33,541 bases of DNA. It comes from an uncultured Prevotellaceae bacterium. Lineage in GTDB: Bacteria; Bacteroidota; Bacteroidia; Bacteroidales; Bacteroidaceae. Numbering within the stretch: the stretch's first letter is position 1; every line of letters begins with the position of its first letter. The position numbers and the translations under genes were made by a program. Of the stretch, positions 27,302-33,541 are shown in pieces. The stretch is from contig CAMVDC010000010.1 in assembly GCA_947166155.1 (NCBI GenBank), positions 1 to 33,541 of the forward strand, written 5' to 3'. The notes beneath the pieces are model-generated. The model saw nothing but the letters and a program-made list of their open reading frames with translations. It did no database searches and was not told where the DNA came from.

Positions 27302-29404
27302 ATGAATACAAACCAAAACAACCAACCAGGAAACGGAAGCCAAAAGGAATTCAACCTCGAGGCTCTGAAGAAATATGCCACCAACCTCGTTGAGCAGGCT
27401 CGCCAAGGCAAGCTCGACCCGGTCATTGGCCGCGACGAGGAGATACGTCGTGTGCTGCAAATCCTCTCGCGCCGTACAAAGAACAACCCTGTGCTCATAG
27501 GCGAACCGGGCACCGGCAAGACCGCCATCGTCGAAGGCCTGGCCCACCGCATCCTGCGCGGCGACGTGCCTGAAAACCTGAAACAGAAACAACTCTACTC
27601 GCTCGACATGGGTGCGCTCATCGCCGGCGCCAAGTATCAGGGCGAGTTTGAGGAACGACTGAAGGCGGTGGTCAACGCCGTGGTCGAGAGCGAGGGAAGC
27701 ATCATCCTCTTCATCGACGAAATCCACACCCTCGTGGGTGCAGGTCAGACTCAGGGTGCCATGGATGCCGCCAACATCCTGAAGCCGGCACTGGCGCGCG
27801 GCGAACTGAGGGCCATCGGTGCCACCACGCTCGACGAGTATCAGAAATACTTCGAGAAAGATAAGGCACTCGAACGCCGGTTCCAGACCGTCATGGTCGA
27901 TGAGCCAGACGTGGCAAGCAGCATCAGCATACTGCGTGGATTGAAAGAACGATACGAAAACCACCACAAGGTGCGTATCAAGGACGATGCCATCATTGCG
28001 GCCGTCGAACTGTCGAACCGCTACATCACCGAACGCTTCCTCCCCGACAAGGCCATCGACCTCATGGACGAGGCCGCCGCACACCTGCGCATGGAGCGCG
28101 ACTCGGTGCCGGAGGAGATGGACGAACTCAGCCGCCGCATCAAGCAACTGGAGATTGAGCGGGCCGCCATCAAGCGCGAGGGCGACAAGGCCAAGACCGA
28201 CGAACTGAAGCAGGAGTTGCAGAAACTCAATGCCGAGTACGACGAGATGAACCGCAAGTGGCAGGCCGAACGCTCGCTGCTGGGCAAGATTCAGCAGGCC
28301 AAGGCTCAGATCGAGCAGCTGAAGTTCGAAGCCGATCGCGCCGAACGCGAGGGCAACTACGGACGTGTGGCTGAAATCCGATACGGAAAGATAAAGACCA
28401 TCGAAGACGACATAAGCCGCACTCAGGCCGAGCTGGCACAGACCCAGGCGGGCAATGCTATGATAAAGGAAGAAGTGACTGCCGACGATATTGCCGACGT
28501 AGTGGCACGGTGGACGGGCATACCTGTGAGCAAGATGATGCAAAGCGAACGCGAGAAGCTGTTGCATCTGGAGGAGGAACTCCACCGCCGTGTCGTGGGT
28601 CAGGACGAAGCCATCAATGCCGTGAGCGATGCCGTCCGTCGCAGCCGTGCAGGCCTGCAAGACCCGCGCCGACCGATAGGCAGCTTCATCTTCCTCGGAC
28701 CTACCGGAGTGGGAAAGACCGAACTGGCAAAGGCTCTGGCCGACTACCTCTTCAACGACGAAAGTCTCATGACACGTATCGACATGAGCGAATATCAAGA
28801 GAAATATAGCGTCTCGCGACTCATCGGTGCACCTCCAGGATATATTGGATATGACGAGGGAGGTCAGCTCACCGAAGCCGTAAGGCGCAAACCATACAGC
28901 GTGGTGCTGTTCGACGAAATCGAGAAGGCACATCCCGACGTGTTCAACATCCTGCTGCAGGTGCTCGACGACGGACGTCTGACCGACAACAAGGGACGCA
29001 CCGTCAACTTCAAGAACACCATCATCATCATGACATCCAACTGCACTGCCGACCAGCTACACGCATTGATGCGGCCGGAGTTCCTGAACCGAATCGACGA
29101 GATCATCACGTTCAAGGCATTGAGCGAGACGGAAATCAGGCAGGTTGTCGAGATGCAGATTGGCGGAGTGAGCCGCATGTTGGCCGAAAACGGCATCAAG
29201 TTGACCCTCACACCTGCCGCCATCGACCTCCTGGCCAGTGCCGGCTACGACCCGCAGTTTGGCGCACGACCAGTGAAACGTGCCATACAGCGGCTGCTGC
29301 TCAACGAACTCTCGAAGCAGATACTGGCTGGAAGCATCAACAAAGACCACACCGTTGTGGTCGATGCCTCGGCCGACAGCCTCAGCTTCAGCCAAGGAGA
29401 ATGA
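27302..29404 (+). CDS. clpB: ClpB-like AAA+ disaggregase lacking the N-terminal Clp_N domain
   Basis: Starts directly at [65 protein letters not shown]; has the M-domain coiled coil and NBD2 ([21 protein letters not shown]), 700 aa total. Confidence 0.9.
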   Translation: MNTNQNNQPGNGSQKEFNLEALKKYATNLVEQARQGKLDPVIGRDEEIRRVLQILSRRTKNNPVLIGEPGTGKTAIVEGLAHRILRGDVPENLKQKQLYSLDMGALIAGAKYQGEFEERLKAVVNAVVESEGSIILFIDEIHTLVGAGQTQGAMDAANILKPALARGELRAIGATTLDEYQKYFEKDKALERRFQTVMVDEPDVASSISILRGLKERYENHHKVRIKDDAIIAAVELSNRYITERFLPDKAIDLMDEAAAHLRMERDSVPEEMDELSRRIKQLEIERAAIKREGDKAKTDELKQELQKLNAEYDEMNRKWQAERSLLGKIQQAKAQIEQLKFEADRAEREGNYGRVAEIRYGKIKTIEDDISRTQAELAQTQAGNAMIKEEVTADDIADVVARWTGIPVSKMMQSEREKLLHLEEELHRRVVGQDEAINAVSDAVRRSRAGLQDPRRPIGSFIFLGPTGVGKTELAKALADYLFNDESLMTRIDMSEYQEKYSVSRLIGAPPGYIGYDEGGQLTEAVRRKPYSVVLFDEIEKAHPDVFNILLQVLDDGRLTDNKGRTVNFKNTIIIMTSNCTADQLHALMRPEFLNRIDEIITFKALSETEIRQVVEMQIGGVSRMLAENGIKLTLTPAAIDLLASAGYDPQFGARPVKRAIQRLLLNELSKQILAGSINKDHTVVVDASADSLSFSQGE

Positions 29405-29425
29405 TGCAGCGATGCATGAAACGAC

Positions 29426-29459
29426 AAAAGGGGTTCCCGTCAGTGGGAACCCCTTTTTT
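29426..29459 (+). terminator. Rho-independent terminator after clpB
   Basis: AAAAGGGGTTCCC gtcagt GGGAACCCCTTTTTT. Confidence 0.93.
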
Positions 29460-29558
29460 GTAAGAAGTAAAGGAGCTAAAGGGAAGTGAAAGGGACTTTA
29501 GGCCTTTGCTTTTATCATTTTTCACACCAAAACATCAACGAAATCAGAAAAGAATTCG

Positions 29559-29566
29559 TAACTTTG
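29559..29566 (+). promoter_or_regulatory. -7 box (TAACTTTG) for the AraC-type gene
   Basis: 26 bp upstream of ATG 29592. Confidence 0.5.
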
Positions 29567-29591
29567 CCCTCGATAAATCTAATATAGCCAG

Positions 29592-30728
29592 ATGATACCT
29601 ATCACAGAACTTAACAAGACAGAATACCTCGTCCTCTTCGCTGCCAACCTCGTGTTCATCGTGACACACCTCTACGGCTGGCTGCTGAAGTGGTTCTACA
29701 AGCCGCAGGCCTACGGCGAGAACTTCGTGCAACTGTTTCCTGCCTACAAGGCTGTGGGGTGGCTCTATCTGTTGCAGATGTTAGAGCTGCCATACCTGCT
29801 GCACATCGGGCAGGACGACACCCTGCTCTACGCCAACAGTTTTGCAATGCTTGTCTATCCACTGCTGTTGCTGGCCATGTGCGAGGGTTATTTCTTCCCC
29901 GATGTTCACCGCCGCTGGCGCGACTACATGCTGTTCATGCCGTCGATCGCAGTCCTCATCCCGCTACTGCTACAGGCCATAGGGCTAATCATCCTGCCTG
30001 AGTGGCACCGCACTGCAACCTTCATCGTGGTGGGTATGCTGTTCATCTGGCAGTTCGGCCTCACCATCAGCATGGCTCTGCGCATCGGCCGTGCCATACG
30101 TCGGGTGAACGAAGACACATACGCCGATATCGACGACTTCCCGACACGCACGGGCGAGAAGATGCAGTGGTTGCCCACATGCGTGTGCCTGCTCATGGCC
30201 ATCAACTTCTTCATCGACGACCCCGCGGTGAAGGCCTGTCGCGATGTCTTCTTCACCATTTGCAACGTGTGGTTCTGCATCTACACCCTCAACCCGCGGC
30301 GAAAGGCATTCGAAAAGGAAGAGAAGCCCCTGCCCCAACCAGTTCCTGTGAAAGACGCACAGGGAAATGGTGGCACCCCCTCCCGTCTCAGCGACGAGCG
30401 CTACAGGGAATTGAGCCAACAGCTGGAGTCCCTGCTCACCGACGAGCACATATTCACCGAGCAACACATCACAGCCGACATCCTGATGCGACGTCTCGGC
30501 ATCAACGCCAACTACCTCACCGAACTAATCCAGCGCAGCGGCTATGCTTCGTTTTACGACATGATTTGCCAGCACCGCGTACGCCATGCTATCGCCCTCA
30601 TCCACCAACACCCCGACCGCCTGCTGGCCGACATCGCCGACAGCTGCGGCTTCTCCTCACCATCCAGCATGGCCAAGGCCTTCGCCTCGCAAGGCAAGCG
30701 CTCCCCCTCCACCTACCGCCACGGTTGA
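29592..30728 (+). CDS. membrane-anchored AraC-family transcriptional regulator
   Basis: About 6-7 N-terminal hydrophobic segments, then an AraC-type DNA-binding domain: ITADILMRRLGINANYLTELIQRSGYASFYDMICQHRVRHAIALIHQHPDRLLADIADSCGFSSPSSMAKAFASQGKRSPSTYR. Confidence 0.88.
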   Translation: MIPITELNKTEYLVLFAANLVFIVTHLYGWLLKWFYKPQAYGENFVQLFPAYKAVGWLYLLQMLELPYLLHIGQDDTLLYANSFAMLVYPLLLLAMCEGYFFPDVHRRWRDYMLFMPSIAVLIPLLLQAIGLIILPEWHRTATFIVVGMLFIWQFGLTISMALRIGRAIRRVNEDTYADIDDFPTRTGEKMQWLPTCVCLLMAINFFIDDPAVKACRDVFFTICNVWFCIYTLNPRRKAFEKEEKPLPQPVPVKDAQGNGGTPSRLSDERYRELSQQLESLLTDEHIFTEQHITADILMRRLGINANYLTELIQRSGYASFYDMICQHRVRHAIALIHQHPDRLLADIADSCGFSSPSSMAKAFASQGKRSPSTYRHG

Positions 30729-30805
30729 CCTATGCTGCAACACCGTTGCAGTCAACCTATGCTGCAACACCGTTGCAGTTAACCTACGCTGCAACACCGT
30801 TGCAG
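30726..30805. repeat. three tandem 27-bp units each carrying CTGCAAC-ACC-GTTGCAG palindrome
   Basis: Palindromes at 30735-30751, 30762-30778, 30789-30805. Consensus TYRACCTAYGCTGCAACACCGTTGCAG. Confidence 0.95.
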
Positions 30806-30848
30806 CAAAAAAGACAAAGAACAAACAAAAAAAACAGGAAAAAGAACT

Positions 30849-32063
30849 ATGGACAAAGAAGCCTTCGAGAAGCACAAACCCTTTGCCGGCGAGAAGAAGC
30901 CCTCCATGCTTCGCCGACGCATAGGCCACGACTATGAATCGCGACGCATCTACCTCATCACCATGACGGTAGAGGGCCGCCGTCCCCTGTTGGGCACCCT
31001 CGTAGGCGATGCCGATGCACACGATGACAGCCCCGAGGCACCAAGGGTGGAGCCATCTCCCTTAGGATTGGAAGTACAACAATGCTGGTTCTCCATCCAT
31101 GAGCACTATCCCGAAGTTGAGGTACTCTCACTCCAGCTGATGCCCGACCACCTGCATGGCATCCTCTTTGTCACCCACCAGATGGAGCAGCACCTGGGCA
31201 TGGTCCTCAAAGGCTTCAAGGCCGGCTGCAACAAAGCCTACCGTCAGTTCCCCTATGCTGCAACAATGTTGCAGCAAAGAGGAACCAATGGAAAGGACGA
31301 CCGCACCCACGGCTTCCTCTTCTCTCGCAACTACAACGACCACATCCTCGAAGGTGCTGGCGAACTGGAACGTTGGTTCCAGTATCTGCACGACAACCCC
31401 CGCCGCCTTGCCATCCGTCGCAGCCACCCCGACTACTTCCGCGTGCGCTTCGACATCGCCATCAAAGGACAGACCTATGCCGCCATCGGCAACCGCTTCC
31501 TACTTGACAGTCCCGAGAAGGTACAAGTGCAATGCTCACGCCGTCTCACCGACGAGCAGGTGGCAGAAATCGTCAGCACCATGCTGGCCAAAGCTCACCG
31601 CGGGGCGGTGCTCGTCTCTCCCGCCATCTCCAAGGGTGAGCAGGACGTGATGCGGGCAGCACTCGATGCACGTCTGCCCCTCATCTTCCTAACCCCATGG
31701 GGCTTCAATGACTTCTCACGCCCCGGCCACCAATACTACGAAGCCTGTGCCGAAGGACGCTTCCTCATCCTGGCCCCATGGCCCCACGAGAACCAACGCA
31801 TCCCCCTCACCCGCAACATGTGTCTCGCCCTAAACACCATGGCAGCCACCATCTGCCAGAAGTATGCACACCTCCCTCTGCCTCTGCCCCCGTCCCTCCA
31901 CTCCTCTGCCTTCCGTTTCTCCGCCTTCCGTCCCCTCTGCCTTCCGTCCCTCTGCCTTCCGTTCCCTCTGCCTTCCGTTCCCTCTGCCTTCCGTCCCCTC
32001 TGCCTTCCGTCCCTCCTCCACCTGTCTTCTATGCTGCAACACCGTTGCAGCAAAGGAAGCTAA
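30849..32063 (+). CDS. REP-associated Y1/HUH transposase-like protein (RAYT) with C-terminal DprA/SLOG-like domain and VNTR-encoded tail
   Basis: Y1_Tnp-like: RRIYLITMTVEGRRPLLGTL...VEVLSLQLMPDHLHGILFVTHQMEQHLGMVLKGFKAGCNKAYR...FSRNYNDHILEGAGELERWFQYLHDNPRRLA (HxH HUH motif). C-terminus: GAVLVSPAISKGEQDVMRAALDARLPLIFLTPWGFNDFSRPGHQYYEACAEGRFLILAPWPHENQRIPLTRNMCLALNTMAATIC. Confidence 0.82.
   Translation: MDKEAFEKHKPFAGEKKPSMLRRRIGHDYESRRIYLITMTVEGRRPLLGTLVGDADAHDDSPEAPRVEPSPLGLEVQQCWFSIHEHYPEVEVLSLQLMPDHLHGILFVTHQMEQHLGMVLKGFKAGCNKAYRQFPYAATMLQQRGTNGKDDRTHGFLFSRNYNDHILEGAGELERWFQYLHDNPRRLAIRRSHPDYFRVRFDIAIKGQTYAAIGNRFLLDSPEKVQVQCSRRLTDEQVAEIVSTMLAKAHRGAVLVSPAISKGEQDVMRAALDARLPLIFLTPWGFNDFSRPGHQYYEACAEGRFLILAPWPHENQRIPLTRNMCLALNTMAATICQKYAHLPLPLPPSLHSSAFRFSAFRPLCLPSLCLPFPLPSVPSAFRPLCLPSLLHLSSMLQHRCSKGS
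31258..31274. repeat. in-frame palindrome copy inside the RAYT gene (CTGCAAC-AAT-GTTGCAG)
   Basis: Flanks cctatg...caaa match the intergenic units; encodes FPYAATMLQQR in the linker between HUH and the YNDH region. Confidence 0.9.
31905..32015. repeat. 15/16-bp pyrimidine-rich VNTR (TCTGCCTTCCGTYCC(C)), about 7 copies
   Basis: tctgccttccgtccc / tctgccttccgttccc / tctgccttccgtcccc etc. with mixed 15- and 16-bp unit lengths, inside the RAYT 3' end. Confidence 0.9.
32034..32050. repeat. palindrome copy at the 3' end of the RAYT gene (CTGCAAC-ACC-GTTGCAG)
   Basis: tctatgctgcaacaccgttgcagcaaag; same core and flanks as the upstream array. Confidence 0.95.
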
Positions 32064-32109
32064 AAGCCCCACTTCTCCACCCACAAACTTTCCTCTCAGC
32101 GTATTTTTT

Positions 32110-32153
32110 CTTTCCTCTCAGCGTATTTACGTCGAGAGGAAAGTCTTTTTTTT
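32110..32153 (+). terminator. Rho-independent terminator with duplicated 5' arm
   Basis: CTTTCCTCTC (32110-32119) / GAGAGGAAAG (32134-32143) then TCTTTTTTTT. A second copy of the 5' arm, ctttcctctcagc, lies at 32088-32100. Confidence 0.8.
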
Positions 32154-32163
32154 GCCTATTGTT

Positions 32164-32171
32164 TACCTTTG
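32164..32171 (+). promoter_or_regulatory. -7 box (TACCTTTG)
   Basis: 28 bp upstream of small ORF 32199. Confidence 0.5.
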
Positions 32172-32198
32172 CAGGCAAAAACAAAAGAAGCAACACGT

Positions 32199-32339
32199 AT
32201 GGAAACAACTATTCAGACAATAGGCATCGCCGTAGCCAGCCTACTCGCACTGGTCATCGCCTTCATCATAGTGCTCTCGCTGTGGAAGAACTTCCGCCGC
32301 AAGCAACGCATGGAGAATCAACACAATAATAATATATAA
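32199..32339 (+). CDS. 46-aa single-TM small protein
   Basis: METTIQTIGIAVASLLALVIAFIIVLSLWKNFRRKQRMENQHNNNI*; one hydrophobic helix with positive-inside tail, own -7 box. Below the ORF-track length cutoff. Confidence 0.55.
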   Translation: METTIQTIGIAVASLLALVIAFIIVLSLWKNFRRKQRMENQHNNNI

Positions 32340-32373
32340 AACACAATAACAATACAAAAAACGTATCAACACA

Positions 32374-33541
32374 ATGAAACAACCAACCAACATCAAGACA
32401 AAAGTCCTCGCCCTTGTGCTGACGATAGCAGCACTGGCGGCGGGGCAGAGCGCCTGGGCTGCAAGCACGTGGAGCGTGACGAGCAGCACCAGTGCTGGTA
32501 TCACCACCTTCACCATCACCCGCAGCGAGAGCACCACGGACGAGACGGTCTATTACCGCACCGTGAGCCTCTCGGCCATCGAGGGGCAACATTTCACCGC
32601 AGTCAGCGGCAGCCTCACCTTCACCACCGGACAGACAAGCAAGACCGTCACCGTGACGGAAGCAGTGCCCAGCGATGCTGTTTACAAGGTCTATAATAGT
32701 AATTCGCGCGCCTACCGCTTCGAGCTGCTCGGCCTCGATGGCACCGTCATCGCCCAGCGCGACCGCACCGTCTCGGGCGGCACCCAGTTCACGGACACCT
32801 ATCTGAACAAAAGCATCACCGGCCTGACCTATTTCGACCATTACGGCGACGGCAGCCTCCTCTCTGGCACCACCCACTATTTAGACGTGGCCCACAGCGG
32901 CTCTGCCGGTACGTGGGTCAAGGTGGGCGACGGCGGATACAGCCAGGCCGTCCACACCGTGAGCACCGGCGCGCTCTATAACAGCAACAGCACCCTGCGC
33001 ACCTACCTGAACAGCAGCGGTACCAAAATGTATGCCACCGTCTATTTCACGCAGAAGGAAGATCAGGACGGCTACCAGTACATCCAGATACTGGCCGACA
33101 ACAGCACCACCTACGACGGCAACGACCCAAACGGAGCCGTCAACAGCCCCTCAACCTCGCTCTACAAGGCCTGCTTTATCCTCAGTTACGACCCCAGCGG
33201 CAGTGTGGAGACAAATCCGCATACGCAGTTCTTCCCTCATCGCTGGGACTATGCGGACAGGAACGCACAGTACAGCGGCAACAGCTGGAACTGGCAAGAG
33301 TTCGACTACGACAACGCGCACCTCTATGAGCAGGAGTTCAAGAGCGCCACGCCCTCACTCCGTGCCGAGAACTCCGGCTCGCTGGTTCTCGCTCCCACGG
33401 TGAACAATATCAATGTCCGCTTCGACGCGGCTGGCTCGGGCGGCGACGACTGGTACTTCAAGGACCTGAAGGTACGTCTTGCTCTCGTCGATGCCACCGC
33501 CCCCACCGTGCTCAACAACTATAAGGTCTCTGGCGGACGGC
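32374..33541 (+). CDS. large secreted/surface protein, Calx-beta-like N-terminal domain (3' end beyond window)
   Basis: MKQPTNIKTKVLALVLTIAALAAGQSAWAASTWSVTSSTSAGITTFTITRSESTTDETVYYRTVSLSAIEGQHFTAVSGSLTFTTGQTSKTVTVTE...; open to window end (389 codons). Confidence 0.8.
   Translation, partial: MKQPTNIKTKVLALVLTIAALAAGQSAWAASTWSVTSSTSAGITTFTITRSESTTDETVYYRTVSLSAIEGQHFTAVSGSLTFTTGQTSKTVTVTEAVPSDAVYKVYNSNSRAYRFELLGLDGTVIAQRDRTVSGGTQFTDTYLNKSITGLTYFDHYGDGSLLSGTTHYLDVAHSGSAGTWVKVGDGGYSQAVHTVSTGALYNSNSTLRTYLNSSGTKMYATVYFTQKEDQDGYQYIQILADNSTTYDGNDPNGAVNSPSTSLYKACFILSYDPSGSVETNPHTQFFPHRWDYADRNAQYSGNSWNWQEFDYDNAHLYEQEFKSATPSLRAENSGSLVLAPTVNNINVRFDAAGSGGDDWYFKDLKVRLALVDATAPTVLNNYKVSGGR

Noticed and set aside
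26844-27393. plus-strand ORFs of 131-181 aa across the second array and C/T tract
   Set aside because: Low-complexity translations of repeats, three overlapping frames, no conserved domain.
27275-28933. 552-aa minus-strand ORF antisense to clpB
   Set aside because: Lies opposite a clearly conserved ClpB frame. No family motifs; long shadow ORF caused by codon/GC bias.
30002-30937. 311-aa plus-strand ORF running through the REP array
   Set aside because: Alternative frame of the AraC gene and RAYT start; the tail is simply translated palindromic repeats (TYAATPLQ).
1-33541. tRNA or rRNA genes
   Set aside because: No tRNA-like cloverleaf or rRNA signature recognised by eye; a tRNAscan/Infernal run would be needed to exclude them formally.

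Overview
This 33.5 kb window looks like chromosomal DNA from a Bacteroidota/Bacteroidales genome. That call rests on TAnnTTTG-type -7 promoter boxes upstream of many genes and on the gene families present. I infer the taxon from these and did not search for it. From left to right:
- M24 Xaa-Pro aminopeptidase (C-terminus off-window)
- orphan antitoxin with a truncated RelE/ParE-like toxin remnant
- type I L-asparaginase
- NOL1/NOP2/Sun-family rRNA methyltransferase
- BASS-family transporter
- acyl-ACP thioesterase
- umuD-umuC
- DUF1294 protein fused to a periplasmic I9-like domain
- GT2 glycosyltransferase and a DUF4838 protein
- about 14 kb minus-strand exopolysaccharide operon (sugar transferase, SLBB/Wza-like, Wzz, Wzy-like, Wzx, MBOAT + SGNH acyl-transfer pair, two recombining GT2 genes, TupA-like ATP-grasp, GT, LicD)
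- secreted alpha/beta hydrolase
- ClpB-like AAA+ protein lacking the N-domain
- membrane-anchored AraC-type regulator
- REP-associated HUH (Y1) transposase
- small membrane protein and a secreted beta-rich protein (truncated by the window end)

The most interesting signal is at about 30.73-32.06 kb. A Y1/HUH RAYT-like transposase is fused to a DprA/SLOG-like C-terminal domain. It is bracketed by, and itself contains in frame, copies of the palindrome CTGCAAC-NNN-GTTGCAG, and it ends in a 15/16-bp VNTR that can shift its reading frame. Two other dispersed palindromic repeat families were found: a 4 x 22-bp GAGTGCGCACTC array at two loci, and a tandem 78-bp element with 10-bp terminal inverted repeats. 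An interleaved inverted repeat lies at the promoter/leader of the polysaccharide operon.
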